Below, in pieces: positions 1 through 9,007 of a stretch of 64,000 nucleotides of DNA (positions are counted from its first letter, which is position 1; each line of letters begins with the position of its first letter). The stretch is from assembly GCF_030285365.1 (NCBI RefSeq), contig NZ_JASVDS010000001.1:1218064-1282063 (forward strand), given 5' to 3'. Source of the stretch: Roseateles subflavus. Its GTDB lineage: Bacteria; Pseudomonadota; Gammaproteobacteria; Burkholderiales; Burkholderiaceae_C. The notes below the pieces were generated by a model, which was given only the letters and a program-made list of their open reading frames with translations, ran no database searches and had not been told where the DNA came from. Made by a program: the position numbers and the translations under genes.

Positions 1-105
1 CCGCGCGGTTCGATCGGTTGTCGGGCCGCGCCGGGCCTGTCAACTGTAAGCCCTGACCTCGCCTCTGCGGAGGTGCGTCGCAGCTGATCCGGGGAACTTC
101 GTCAC

Positions 106-600
106 CTAAGGCTCGTCACGCGCCAGGCGCCGGCTCATCTGCAGGCTGTGTGTCTCGAACCCCAGCGCCTGGTACAGGCCATGGGCGGCCACGTTGTCGG
201 CCTGCACGTTCAGGCTCAGCTGGTTCGCTCCCAGGGCGCAGGCGTGCCGCACCAGGGCGGTCAGGGCTCGCCGGGCATGGCCGAGGCGGCGATGGGCGGC
301 GTCCACATGCAGGTCGTAGAGATGGGCGCGCCCCTGCGCGCCGAGGTGCAGCCAGGCGCTGCCGACGGCACGCCCCTTGCCGTCCGGGATCTCGAAGAGA
401 TGGTGCCCCGGCGTCTGCAGGCCTCGCGGCAGGAGTTGCGCGTGGGTGCGCCGGGCCGTGTTCAGGGACTCGTTCGCCGCACTGCGGCCGACGGCCACGA
501 GATAGTCGGCATAGCGCTCGACGGCCCCGTCCAGCCAGTCGGCGTAGCGGTCGGCGGGAAGAGGGCGCAGCTCCGGCGACGGGTCAAGGTGTCCAGGCAT
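106..600 (-). CDS. GNAT family N-acetyltransferase
   Basis: A 164-residue protein of the GCN5-related acetyltransferase fold, expected to move an acetyl group from acetyl-CoA to an amine; the substrate cannot be told. The acetyl-CoA binding region is visible as LHVDAAHRRLGHARRALTAL (about residues 95–115) followed by the usual C-terminal pattern ADNVAAHGLYQALGFE. Longer in-frame starts exist upstream, but they would run into the divergent exporter genes and add low-complexity Arg/Gly/His sequence, so the ATG at 600 is chosen; the length then matches a single GNAT domain. No clear Shine-Dalgarno sequence precedes it. It is divergent from the exporter operon. Confidence 0.8.
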   Translation of the reverse strand: MPGHLDPSPELRPLPADRYADWLDGAVERYADYLVAVGRSAANESLNTARRTHAQLLPRGLQTPGHHLFEIPDGKGRAVGSAWLHLGAQGRAHLYDLHVDAAHRRLGHARRALTALVRHACALGANQLSLNVQADNVAAHGLYQALGFETHSLQMSRRLARDEP

Positions 601-756
601 CGGGGGATGATGCCAAAAAAGGCGGCTCGCGCCCGCGCGCCGACGCTGGGCTTCTTTACGATGGGGCGCAGCGGAGGCTTGAGCTGTGTCAAGCCTCCCC
701 GGCCCGCCTTGTTTCGACAATGGTCTCATCACTCGTCGATCGGGAGCCCTCTGCCC

Positions 757-1962
757 ATGCGCTGGAGTTGGAAAGTCTTGCTGCCCCTCGGGGCCGTGGT
801 CCTGCTGTCCGCCGGTTTCGCGTGGCGCAGCTGGGAAGGCCCGGTCGTGCGCCTGCAGACGCTGGAGCCGCGCGACCTTGTCCGCACCGTCGTGGCCAGC
901 GCCCGCGTGCAGGCTCCGCACTCGGTGGAGCTGGGGGCGCAGGTGACCGGCACCGTGCGTCAGGTCCTGGTCGAGGAGGGGCAGGCGGTGCAGGCCGGGC
1001 AGGCGCTGGTGGCGCTCGAGGCGACGGAGGCCCAGGCCACGTGGCAGGCCGCCGATCTGGCCGTGCAGCAGGCGGCGGCGCGGCTGCGGCAGCTGCAGGA
1101 GGTGCAGGCGCCGGCGGCGCGCGAATCCGAGCGCCAGGCCGAGGCCAACCTGGCCCAGATCCGCGCCCAGCATGCGCGGCAGCAGGATCTCTTCCGCCAG
1201 GGCTTCATCGGCCAGGCGGCGCTGGACGAAGCCCGCCGCGCGCTCCAGGTGGCCGAGGCGCAGGCGCGTGCCGCCACGCTGCAGCGCCAGTCCGGCGACC
1301 CGCAGGGCGCGGACCTCGCGCTGGCGCGCACCACGCTTGAGCAGGCCCGGGCCAGCGCGCTCGCGGCCAGGGCCCGGCTGGACTATCTGAGCATCAAGGC
1401 GCCGGTGGCGGGCACCATCGTCAACCGCAGTGTCGAGCCCGGACAGGTGGTGCAGGCCGGCAAGGTGCTGCTGCTGCTGGCGCCCGCGGGGGCGAGCGAG
1501 CTGGTGGCGCAGATCGACGAGCGCAACCTCGGCCTGCTGCAGCCGGGGCAGGCCGCCCTGGCCTCCGCGGATGCCTATGCCGACCAGCGCTTCGAGGCCC
1601 GCCTGAGCGAGGTCAGCCCGGGCGTCGACGCCCAGCGCGGCTCCGTCGAGGTGAAGCTCGCCGTGCCGAAGCCGCCGGCCTATCTGCGCCAGGACATGAC
1701 CGTGTCCGTCGAGATCGAGGTGGCCCGCCGCCCGCAGGTGCTGAGCCTGCCGCTGGAAGCCGTCGTCCAGGCTGATTCGGCCCAGCCCTTCGCCTGGGTG
1801 CTGGATGCGCAGGACCGGCTGCAACGCCGTGAGCTGCGCCTGGGCCTGCGGGCCGGTGGCGTCGTGGAGGTGCAGCAGGGCCTGAAGGCCGGCGAGCGCG
1901 TGCTGCTGGCGCCCGACCGCCGCTGGAAGGCCGGGCAGCACCTTCGCCAGGCAGGGGCCTGA
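757..1962 (+). CDS. HlyD/MacA-type periplasmic adaptor of an ABC exporter
   Basis: A 401-residue membrane fusion protein. It has one N-terminal membrane anchor (residues about 5–25), a split biotinyl-lipoyl-like domain (GTVRQVLVEEGQAVQAGQAL and later VAGTIVNRSVEPGQVVQAGK) flanking a long Ala/Gln/Glu/Arg-rich coiled coil (about 100–215), then beta-barrel and membrane-proximal domains. Such adaptors link an inner-membrane ABC exporter to an outer-membrane channel. The ATG at 757 is chosen because the anchor follows at once and GGGAG lies about 10 nt upstream. It is followed after 2 nt by the permease and then the ATPase, so the three form one operon of the MacAB/DevBCA type. The exported substrate is unknown and no TolC gene is in view. 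Confidence 0.88.
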   Translation: MRWSWKVLLPLGAVVLLSAGFAWRSWEGPVVRLQTLEPRDLVRTVVASARVQAPHSVELGAQVTGTVRQVLVEEGQAVQAGQALVALEATEAQATWQAADLAVQQAAARLRQLQEVQAPAARESERQAEANLAQIRAQHARQQDLFRQGFIGQAALDEARRALQVAEAQARAATLQRQSGDPQGADLALARTTLEQARASALAARARLDYLSIKAPVAGTIVNRSVEPGQVVQAGKVLLLLAPAGASELVAQIDERNLGLLQPGQAALASADAYADQRFEARLSEVSPGVDAQRGSVEVKLAVPKPPAYLRQDMTVSVEIEVARRPQVLSLPLEAVVQADSAQPFAWVLDAQDRLQRRELRLGLRAGGVVEVQQGLKAGERVLLAPDRRWKAGQHLRQAGA

Positions 1963-1964
1963 GC

Positions 1965-3197
1965 ATGGCGCTGGCACGCTGGCAGCCCTTCGAGTGGATC
2001 GTCGCGGCCCGCTTCCTGCGCGAGGGGCGCATGCAGAGCCTCTTCATCATCGTCGGCGTCTCCATCGGCGTGGCGGTGATCGTCTTCATGTCGGCGCTGC
2101 TGGCCGGCTTGCAGGGCAATCTCGTGCGGCGCGTCCTGACGGCGCAGCCCCACATCCAGCTGCTGCCGCCCAAGGAACAGGTCCGCGTGCTGCATGCCGA
2201 GGGGCGCGAGCGATTCGCCACCACGACGCAGGCGCCGCTGCAGCGGCTCAAGTCCATCGATCAGTGGCAGTCGCTGCTGCTGCAGCTGCGCGCCATGCCG
2301 GACATCAAGGTGGTGTCGCCCACGGTGAGCGGCTCCACGCTGATCCAGCGCGGGGACACCAGCCGCTCGCTGAGCCTCGTCGGCGTGGAGCTGGAGCACT
2401 ACGACCGCATCGTCAGCCTCAGCGACAAGATCGTGGAGGGGCGCGCCCGACTGGGGGCCACGGACATCCTCATCGGCATCGAGCTCGCGCACGACCTCGG
2501 CCTCGCCGTGGGCGACAAGCTCCGGGTGAGCGCCGCCAGCGGCGCGGCGAACACCTTCGAGATCGCCGGCGTCCTGGATCTCGGCAACAAGGGCGCGAAC
2601 CAGCGCACCGGCTTCGTGGCGCTGCACAGCGCGCAAAGCCTGCTGGGCTACTCCGGCGGCGTGACCAGCATCGACCTCACCGTGCATGACGTCTATGCCG
2701 CGGAGGTCGTGGCCCAGCGCATCGGCGCCATGGCGCCCGTGCAGGCCGACAGCTGGATCAAGACCAATGCGCAGTTCTTCAGCGCCGTGCAGTCGCAGAG
2801 CACGGCGAACACCGCGATCCGCTTCTTCGTCGGGCTCTCGGTGGCCTTCGGCATCGCGAGCGTGCTGGTGGTGTCCGTCGTGCAGCGCTCCAAGGAGATC
2901 GGCATCCTGCGCGCCATGGGCATCTCGCGGGGTCAGGTCATGCGCGTGTTCCTGCTGCAGGGCGGGCTGCTGGGTCTGGGGGGCGCGCTGATTGGCTGCC
3001 TCGTCGGCTCGGCGGCACTCCAGCTGTGGCTGGGCTACGCGAAGACGCCCGACGGCAGCCCGATGTTCACGATCACCTTCGACCCCAGCCTCTACCTGAC
3101 GGCCCTCGTGCTGGCCACGCTCACCGGCCTGCTGGCCGCGCTGGCGCCGGCCCTGCGCGCGGCGCGTCTCGATCCCGTGGTGGCCATCCGTGGATGA
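1965..3197 (+). CDS. FtsX/MacB-family ABC transporter permease
   Basis: A 410-residue permease with the FtsX/LolC/MacB layout: a first membrane helix near residues 20–45, a large periplasmic domain (about 50–270), and three C-terminal helices (about 275–400) ending in the family-typical [17 protein letters not shown]. The [10 protein letters not shown] segment before the second core helix is the usual coupling region contacting the ATPase. It starts 2 nt after the adaptor and its stop lies just before the ATPase start, so expression is coupled. The closest named architectures are DevC and LolC/E; with a linked adaptor, an exporter of the DevBCA or MacAB type is more likely than the lipoprotein-releasing Lol system. 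Confidence 0.9.
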   Translation: MALARWQPFEWIVAARFLREGRMQSLFIIVGVSIGVAVIVFMSALLAGLQGNLVRRVLTAQPHIQLLPPKEQVRVLHAEGRERFATTTQAPLQRLKSIDQWQSLLLQLRAMPDIKVVSPTVSGSTLIQRGDTSRSLSLVGVELEHYDRIVSLSDKIVEGRARLGATDILIGIELAHDLGLAVGDKLRVSAASGAANTFEIAGVLDLGNKGANQRTGFVALHSAQSLLGYSGGVTSIDLTVHDVYAAEVVAQRIGAMAPVQADSWIKTNAQFFSAVQSQSTANTAIRFFVGLSVAFGIASVLVVSVVQRSKEIGILRAMGISRGQVMRVFLLQGGLLGLGGALIGCLVGSAALQLWLGYAKTPDGSPMFTITFDPSLYLTALVLATLTGLLAALAPALRAARLDPVVAIRG

Positions 3198-3198
3198 C

Positions 3199-3882
3199 AT
3201 GAACACACCCGTCGTGGAGCTGCGCCAGGTGCGCAAGTCCTTCAATGTGGGCCAGCCCACCGAGGTGGAGGTGCTGCACGGCATCGACCTGCGCCTGATG
3301 CCGGGCCAGTTCTCGGCCGTGATGGGGCCGTCCGGCTCGGGCAAGAGCACGCTGCTGAACATCGTCGGCCTGCTCGACCGCCCGACCGGCGGCCAGCTGC
3401 TGATCCAGGGCCAGGAGACGACGGCCATGGACGACGCCCGCCTGACGCGACTGCGCGGGCACACGATCGGCTTCGTCTTCCAGTACCACCACCTGATCGG
3501 CGCCTTCAGCGCGCTCGAGAACGTGATGCTGCCGATGGTCGGCCTCAAGGGATTTCCGGACGCCGAGACCGAGGGGCAGGCCTTGCGCCTGCTGGGCAGC
3601 GTGGGCCTGGAGCGCTGGAAGGACACGCCCGCGGCGAGGCTCTCCGGCGGTCAGCAGCAGCGCGTGGCGGTAGCCCGTGCGCTGGCCATGCAGCCGGCCC
3701 TGCTGCTGGCGGACGAGCCCACGGGCAACCTGGACACCCGGAGCGCGGATGCCGTCTTCGAGCTGCTGCGCCAGGTCAACCGGGAGCACGGCACCGCGGT
3801 GCTCTTCGTGACGCACAACCCGGACCTCGCCCGGCGCTGCGACACCACGCTCATGGTGGTGGACGGGCAGATGCAGGGTTGA
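3199..3882 (+). CDS. ABC transporter ATP-binding protein (LolD/MacB-NBD/DevA type)
   Basis: A 227-residue ATPase subunit. The Walker A motif GPSGSGKST, signature [15 protein letters not shown], Walker [13 protein letters not shown] and the switch histidine (FVTHNPD) are all intact, so it should hydrolyse ATP to drive the permease just upstream. ATG at 3199 follows the permease stop by 1 nt; a GTG at 3190 in the same frame would give three more residues and an 8-nt overlap and cannot be excluded. It ends exactly against the stop of the convergent small membrane protein gene (0 nt between them). Confidence 0.92.
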   Translation: MNTPVVELRQVRKSFNVGQPTEVEVLHGIDLRLMPGQFSAVMGPSGSGKSTLLNIVGLLDRPTGGQLLIQGQETTAMDDARLTRLRGHTIGFVFQYHHLIGAFSALENVMLPMVGLKGFPDAETEGQALRLLGSVGLERWKDTPAARLSGGQQQRVAVARALAMQPALLLADEPTGNLDTRSADAVFELLRQVNREHGTAVLFVTHNPDLARRCDTTLMVVDGQMQG

Positions 3883-4083
3883 TCAAGCCCGCCAGCCCAG
3901 CAGCCGGGCGGGGAGGAAGAAGATCGCCTGCACGAGCGCCATCACGCCGCCGACGGCAAAGCCGAGGATGCGCAGGGGCAGCAGCAGCAGCCACACGAGC
4001 GGCCACAGCAGCAGGACGAGCAAGGCCAGCGGCCAGCACACGACGGCCAGCAGCAACCACAGCAGCAGGGTGACGAAAGACAT
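3883..4083 (-). CDS. Small integral membrane protein (66 aa), unknown function
   Basis: A 66-residue, extremely hydrophobic protein made almost entirely of Leu, Val, Ala, Trp and Phe, with two or three membrane-spanning stretches (about 5–35 and 42–60) and a positively charged tail (PARLLGWRA). I do not recognise a family. Support for a real gene is the clean membrane-protein composition from the ATG at 4083 to the stop, which abuts the stop of the convergent ATPase gene. No strong ribosome binding site is seen. It could be a small membrane-associated stress protein, but that is a guess. Confidence 0.6.
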   Translation of the reverse strand: MSFVTLLLWLLLAVVCWPLALLVLLLWPLVWLLLLPLRILGFAVGGVMALVQAIFFLPARLLGWRA

Positions 4084-4250
4084 GGTGCGGTGCCTCGTGG
4101 CCGGGTTGGGGATGCCGGACATGGTGCCAGCCCCGGGGCGCGCCGCAAGATGCCGAAGGCCATGGCGCGGGCTCGGGCGCCGGGCGCAGGCCGCCCGTGT
4201 CTGCGGGGCTTTTTGCCCGCTTTCTAGGGCTTTCACGGGGTGACTGACTT

Positions 4251-4279
4251 TTGGGCCGATGCATCGCTGCACGTATGCT
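4251..4279 (+). promoter_or_regulatory. Candidate sigma-70 promoter for the M13 peptidase genes
   Basis: TTGGGC (4251–4256) and TATGCT (4274–4279) are 17 nt apart and lie about 75 nt upstream of the first M13 ATG. The rest of the 4084–4354 gap shows no gene; a GC hairpin near 4204–4222 has no clear partner gene. Confidence 0.4.
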
Positions 4280-4354
4280 TCGGGCCTTTCGTCCATCCCT
4301 AGATCCATCACCAGCTCCGGGCGCCAGAAGCGCGGCGGGGCCGAGAGAGAGTCG

Positions 4355-6376
4355 ATGAAGTCCACGTTCAAACTGGGCGCCCTGGCGCTGATGATCCAGC
4401 TGGCCGGTGCCGCCTTCGCTGCCCCCCACAACCACGGGCTCGACCTGCCCAACTACGACCCGGCCGTGCGAGCCCAGGACGACCTGTTCCTGGCCGCCAA
4501 CGGGGGGTGGCTGAGCCGCACGGAAATTCCGGCGGACAAGTCCTCCTTCGGCACCTTCGTGCAGCTGCGTGACATGTCGGACGCCCGCGTGCGTGCCATC
4601 GTCGAGGAGCTGGCCAAGGGCAAGCAGCCGGCCGGCAGCAACGAGGCCAAGATCGGCGCCTACTACGCCGCCTACCTCGACACCGCTGCCATCGACCGTG
4701 CCGGCTTCAAGCCCGTGCAGCCGCACCTGAAGGCCATCGACGGCCTGAAGTCCGTCGCCGAGCTGACCCGCTGGGTGGGCCAGGTGCAGGGCGAGGTGGC
4801 CACGCCCTTCGCGATGTACGTCGATGCCGACGCCAAGAAGCCGCAGGAGAACCGCCTGACGGTCTACCAGGCCGGCCTGGGTCTGCCTGATCGCGACTAC
4901 TACCTGCTCAAGGACGACGCCCGCATGGGCGAGGCCCGCAAGGCCTACCTCGCCTACCTGCAGCAGCTGGCCGGTTTTGCCGGCGAGAAGAACGCCGCCG
5001 CGGCTGCCCAGCGCATCTATGCCCTGGAAGAGAAGATCGCCCAGCTGCACTGGAGCACCGTCGAGAACCGCGACCCGGTCAAGACCTACAACCCCATCAG
5101 CGTGGCGGACCTCGCCCAGCAGGCGCCCGAGCTCGACTGGGCGGCGCTGTTCCAGGCCGCCGGCCTGCCGACGATGGAGTCCGTCTCGCTGATGCAGCCC
5201 AGCGCCGTCAAGGGCATCGCCAAGCTGATGGCTGACGTGCCGCTGGCCGACTGGAAGCTCTACCTGAAGGCCCGCACGCTGGACAGCTACGCGGGCGTCC
5301 TGCCCAAGGCGATGCGTGATGCCGCCTTCGCCTTCCACGGCCAGGCGCTGTCGGGCCAGAAGGCCGAGCTGCCGCGCTGGCAGAAGGGCGTGGCCGAGGT
5401 GAACGGCGCGCTGGGCGAGGCGATCGGCCAGATCTACGTGGCCCGCCACTTCCCGCCCGAGGCCAAGGCCCGCATGGAGAAGCTGGTCGCCAATCTGCTG
5501 GCCGCCTACAAGGATTCCATCGACGGCCTGAGCTGGATGAGCCCGGCCACCAAGCTGCAGGCGCAGGACAAGCTGTCCAAGTACATGACCAAGATCGGCT
5601 ACCCCGACACCTGGCGTGACTACAGCCGCCTCGTGGTGAAGGCCGGCGATGCGCTGGGCAACAACCAGCGCGCCGGCCGTGCCGAGTGGCTGCGCATGGC
5701 CGCCAAGGCCGGCAAGCCCGTGGACCGCAAGGAGTGGGGCATGACGCCGCAGACGGTGAATGCCTACTACAACCCCTCGCAGAACGAGATCGTGTTCCCG
5801 GCCGCCATCCTGCAGCCGCCGTTCTTCGACATGAACGCCGACGACGCCGTGAACTACGGTGCCATCGGTGCCGTGATCGGCCACGAGATCAGCCATGGCT
5901 TCGATGACCAGGGCAGCCAGTTCGACGGCGACGGCGTGCTGCGCAACTGGTGGACCCAGGAAGACCGCCAGGCCTTCGATGCCATCACGGCCAAGCTGGT
6001 GTCGCAGTTCGACAGCTACGAGCCGATCCCCGGCAAGCATGTGAACGGCAAGCTGACCCTGGGCGAGAACATCGCCGATCTGTCGGGTCTGCAGATCGCC
6101 TACAAGGCCTATCAGCGCTCGCTGGCCGGCCAGACGGCGCCCGCCATCGGCGGCTACACCGGTGAGCAGCGCTTCTTCCTGGGCTGGTCGCAGTCCTGGC
6201 GCGTGAAGGCCCGCGAGCAGCGCCTGCTGCAGCTGCTGGTGATCGACCCGCACTCGCCTGGCGAGTACCGCGCGAACGGCGCCGCCATCAACCACGACGG
6301 CTTCCACCAGGCCTTCGGTACCAAGCAGGGCGACAAGATGTTCAAGTCCAGCGAGGACCGCATCCGCATCTGGTAA
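4355..6376 (+). CDS. M13 family (neprilysin/PepO-like) zinc metallopeptidase, copy 1
   Basis: A 673-residue secreted M13 endopeptidase. A signal peptide (residues 1–21, cut after GAAFA) sends it to the periplasm or outside. The zinc site is intact: HEISH at 510–514 and the third ligand in GENIADLSG (Glu571, Asp575), followed by the family C-terminal block ending in EDRIRIW. M13 enzymes cut oligopeptides on the amino side of hydrophobic residues. The ATG at 4355 is preceded by GAGAGAG and begins the signal peptide; an in-frame ATG 96 nt upstream would add a tail with no signal-peptide sense. A close paralog follows 63 nt downstream, a tandem duplication. The reading frame on the opposite strand is also open for a long way, a codon-bias effect. 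Confidence 0.93.
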   Translation: MKSTFKLGALALMIQLAGAAFAAPHNHGLDLPNYDPAVRAQDDLFLAANGGWLSRTEIPADKSSFGTFVQLRDMSDARVRAIVEELAKGKQPAGSNEAKIGAYYAAYLDTAAIDRAGFKPVQPHLKAIDGLKSVAELTRWVGQVQGEVATPFAMYVDADAKKPQENRLTVYQAGLGLPDRDYYLLKDDARMGEARKAYLAYLQQLAGFAGEKNAAAAAQRIYALEEKIAQLHWSTVENRDPVKTYNPISVADLAQQAPELDWAALFQAAGLPTMESVSLMQPSAVKGIAKLMADVPLADWKLYLKARTLDSYAGVLPKAMRDAAFAFHGQALSGQKAELPRWQKGVAEVNGALGEAIGQIYVARHFPPEAKARMEKLVANLLAAYKDSIDGLSWMSPATKLQAQDKLSKYMTKIGYPDTWRDYSRLVVKAGDALGNNQRAGRAEWLRMAAKAGKPVDRKEWGMTPQTVNAYYNPSQNEIVFPAAILQPPFFDMNADDAVNYGAIGAVIGHEISHGFDDQGSQFDGDGVLRNWWTQEDRQAFDAITAKLVSQFDSYEPIPGKHVNGKLTLGENIADLSGLQIAYKAYQRSLAGQTAPAIGGYTGEQRFFLGWSQSWRVKAREQRLLQLLVIDPHSPGEYRANGAAINHDGFHQAFGTKQGDKMFKSSEDRIRIW

Positions 6377-6439
6377 TGCCCGCCCGGCCGGCCTCGCCGG
6401 CCTCGCTGCCCTTTCATGCAACCCACGGATTGCCACTTC

Positions 6440-8455
6440 ATGAAACGACTCCGCCTCGCCACCCTCGCGCTGCTCACGCAGCTGGCCTGCACCGCCATGG
6501 CCGACCCCTCCGCCGGCCTGCAGACGTCGGGCTATGACGCCCAGGTCCGCGTGCAGGACGACCTGTTCCGCGCCGTCAACGGTGGCTGGATCCAGTCCAC
6601 CGAGATCCCCGCCGACAAGTCCCGCTTCGGCAGCTTCGAGCTGCTGCGCGACCAGTCCGACGCCCGCGTCAAGGCGCTGATCGACGAGCTCGCCGCCAAG
6701 CCGCAGCCCGCCGGCAGCAATGCCTTCAAGGTGGCCGCCTATTTCAAGAGCCACCTGGACGTCGACGCCATCGAGAAGGCCGGCCTCGCCCCGCTGCAGC
6801 CCACGCTGGACGAGATCGCCGGCATCGATTCGCCCAAGGCGCTGGCCCGCTGGTTCGGCGGCGCCCAGATGCGTTCGGTGGCGCCGATCCGCGTGTTCGT
6901 CGCCGCGGATGCCAAGAAGCCCACCGTCAATGGTGTGCGCATGTGGCAGAGCGGCCTGGGCATGCCCGACCGCGACTACTACCTGAAGAAGGACGATCCG
7001 CGCTTCGCCAAGGCCCGTGAGGCCTACAAGACCTACCTGGCCACGCTGGCCGGCCTGCTGGGCGAGAAGGACCCGGCCGCTGCCGCCGAGCGCGTGCTGG
7101 CGCTGGAGGAGAAGATCGCCGCGGTGCACTGGGACAAGGTCGAGAACCGCGATCCGGTCAAGACCTACAACCCCATGACCCCGGCCGAGATCGCCGCCCG
7201 TGCGCCCGGCATGGACTGGGACGCCTACTTCGCCGCCACCGGTCTGGGCAAGCTGGACAGCATCGCCGTCGCCCAGCCCAGCGCCATCGCGGCGCTGTCG
7301 GGCCTGATCGCCAGCGAGCCGCTGAAGGACTGGCAGCTCTACCTGCGCCTGCACGCCGTCTCGAGCAATGCCGACGTGCTGCCCAAGGCCGTGCGTGAGG
7401 CGCGCTTCGCCTTCTTCGGCCAGGCGCTGTCCGGCCAGAAGGCGGAGCTGCCGCGCTGGCAGAAGTCCATCGGCGAGGTGAACGGCGCGCTGGGCGAGGC
7501 CGTGGGCCAGCTGTACGTGGCCCGCCACTTCCCGCCGGAGGCCAAGGCCCGCATGGAGAAGCTGGTGGCCAATCTGCTGGCCGCCTACAAGGACTCCATC
7601 GACGGCCTGAGCTGGATGAGCCCGACCACCCGGGCCGCCGCGCAGGACAAGCTGTCCAAGTACGTGACCAAGATCGGCTACCCCGCCAAGTGGCGCGACT
7701 ACAGCAGCCTGGAGGTGCGCGAGGGGGATGCCTTCGGCAACAGCCAGCGTGCCGCGCAGTTCGGCTGGAAGCGCATGATCGCCAAGGCCGGCAAGCCGGT
7801 GGACCGCAGCGAATGGGGCATGACGCCGCAGACCGTCAATGCCTACTACAGCCCGCTGTCCAACGAGATCGTGTTCCCGGCCGCCATCCTGCAGCCGCCG
7901 TTCTTCGACATGAACGCCGATGACGCCGTGAACTACGGCGCCATCGGTGCCGTGATCGGCCACGAGATCAGCCACGGCTTCGACGACAAGGGCAGCCAGT
8001 ACGACGGCGACGGCGTGCTGCGCAACTGGTGGACGCCGGAGGACCGCAAGGCCTTCGAGGGCATCGCCGCCAAGCTCGTCGCGCAGTACGACAGCTACGA
8101 GCCCATTCCGGGCAAGCACGTGAACGGCAAGCTGACGCTGGGCGAGAACATCGCCGACCTGTCGGGCCTGCAGGTCGCCTACAAGGCCTACCTGCGCTCG
8201 CTGGGCGGCAAGCCCTCGGCCACGATCGGCGGTTACACCGGCGAGCAGCGCTTCTTCCTGGGCTGGGCGCAGTCCTGGCGCGAGAAGGCCCGCGAGGAGC
8301 GCATGCTGCAGCTGATCACGACCGATTCGCACTCGCCCGGCGAGTACCGCGCCAATGGCGCCGTGGTCAACCACGATGGCTTCCACCAGGCCTTCGGCAC
8401 CAAGCAGGGCGACAAGATGTACAAGGCCGGCGAGGAGCGCATCCGGATCTGGTGA
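6440..8455 (+). CDS. M13 family zinc metallopeptidase, copy 2
   Basis: A 671-residue paralog of the gene just upstream, alignable along its whole length. It has its own signal peptide (residues 1–21, cut after ACTAMA), HEISH at 508–512 and GENIADLSG with Glu569. The C-terminal halves are very close, with long blocks of identical residues around the zinc site and around residues 350–400, while the N-terminal 250 residues differ more, especially the substrate-facing part. The chosen ATG starts the signal peptide; an in-frame ATG eight codons earlier is less fitting. It probably shares a transcript with copy 1; a terminator follows at 8511. Confidence 0.93.
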   Translation: MKRLRLATLALLTQLACTAMADPSAGLQTSGYDAQVRVQDDLFRAVNGGWIQSTEIPADKSRFGSFELLRDQSDARVKALIDELAAKPQPAGSNAFKVAAYFKSHLDVDAIEKAGLAPLQPTLDEIAGIDSPKALARWFGGAQMRSVAPIRVFVAADAKKPTVNGVRMWQSGLGMPDRDYYLKKDDPRFAKAREAYKTYLATLAGLLGEKDPAAAAERVLALEEKIAAVHWDKVENRDPVKTYNPMTPAEIAARAPGMDWDAYFAATGLGKLDSIAVAQPSAIAALSGLIASEPLKDWQLYLRLHAVSSNADVLPKAVREARFAFFGQALSGQKAELPRWQKSIGEVNGALGEAVGQLYVARHFPPEAKARMEKLVANLLAAYKDSIDGLSWMSPTTRAAAQDKLSKYVTKIGYPAKWRDYSSLEVREGDAFGNSQRAAQFGWKRMIAKAGKPVDRSEWGMTPQTVNAYYSPLSNEIVFPAAILQPPFFDMNADDAVNYGAIGAVIGHEISHGFDDKGSQYDGDGVLRNWWTPEDRKAFEGIAAKLVAQYDSYEPIPGKHVNGKLTLGENIADLSGLQVAYKAYLRSLGGKPSATIGGYTGEQRFFLGWAQSWREKAREERMLQLITTDSHSPGEYRANGAVVNHDGFHQAFGTKQGDKMYKAGEERIRIW

Positions 8456-8510
8456 CCGCAGCGGCGGCGCCCCCCGACGCTTCGGCGGCTCCGGCTGCCG
8501 TGGGTCCGCG

Positions 8511-8536
8511 AGGCCACCTTCGGGTGGCCTTTTTCA
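8511..8536 (+). terminator. Rho-independent terminator after the M13 pair
   Basis: AGGCCACC (8511–8518), loop TTCG, GGTGGCCT (8523–8530) and a T run. It faces the + strand and ends the peptidase transcript. Confidence 0.85.
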
Positions 8537-8569
8537 TGGCCGGCGCAGCCAGCGGCGGGGGCGGGGCGC

Positions 8570-8598
8570 AAAAAAAAGCGCCCGGCGGGTGCCGGGCT
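8570..8598 (-). terminator. Rho-independent terminator, minus strand
   Basis: GCCCGGC (8580–8586), loop of four, GCCGGGC (8591–8597); the A run at 8570–8577 is the U tract on the minus strand. It lies downstream of the 59-residue secreted protein gene and marks the end of its transcript. Confidence 0.8.
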
Positions 8599-8621
8599 CA
8601 AGGGAGGACTTACTCGGTTTT

Positions 8622-8643
8622 GGCCCGGGCCCGGGCCCGGGCC
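8622..8643. repeat. GGGCCC short tandem palindrome
   Basis: A 22-nt perfectly self-complementary run built of GGGCCC units, between the stop of the small secreted protein gene and its terminator. It may fold in the 3' untranslated RNA. Confidence 0.7.
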
Positions 8644-8653
8644 GGGGCAGGCA

Positions 8654-8833
8654 TCAGGCCTGTGGGCCGGTCTCGGGCGTGGCCGCCTGGGCCAGGCTCA
8701 TCGAGGGCAGCTGCAGGGCCGGCGCACCAAGGCAGGGCTGCTCACCGGTGGCATCGGCCTGGGCCAGCGTCAGGGACGCGGCGCTGGCGATGGCAAGCAG
8801 GGCAGTGAGCAGGGTCTTGGTGGCGGATTTCAT
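8654..8833 (-). CDS. Small secreted protein (59 aa), unknown function
   Basis: A 59-residue product starting MKSATKTLLTALLAIAS with a typical signal peptide (cut likely after LTLAQA, about residue 26), leaving a mature part of only about 33 residues with a single Cys (in EQPCLG) and a Pro/Ala/Gln-rich tail. It is a real gene on three grounds: a good ribosome binding site AGGAGAG about 7 nt before the ATG, the signal peptide, and a dedicated terminator at 8570–8598. I do not recognise a family. It lies downstream of an alpha/beta hydrolase gene on the same strand, 174 nt away. Confidence 0.65.
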   Translation of the reverse strand: MKSATKTLLTALLAIASAASLTLAQADATGEQPCLGAPALQLPSMSLAQAATPETGPQA

Positions 8834-9007
8834 GGTGTGTCTCTCCTGAAGTTCGGCGGGGTCTCCGGCTGGGCGGGCCTCATGGCCTTGTCGATGGAAG
8901 GAGTGTGCGCGCCACGGCCCCGCGCTTCCAGGCGCCTGCGACGAATTGACGCCGCGGCGACGTGAACGGTCGCTGGCGGCGATCGGCGTGCGGGACCGGG
9001 AGGTCGC

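Noticed and set aside
1965..3882. Lipoprotein-releasing LolCDE system
   Set aside because: The permease and ATPase look like LolC/D, but the adjacent HlyD-type adaptor points to a MacAB/DevBCA-type exporter.
3851..8386. A continuous open frame of about 1,500 codons antisense to both M13 peptidase genes
   Set aside because: In very GC-rich DNA the complement of strongly biased codons rarely contains stops. The sense genes have signal peptides and intact zinc motifs; the antisense product is low-complexity Leu/Gly/His/Arg sequence and mirrors the duplication.
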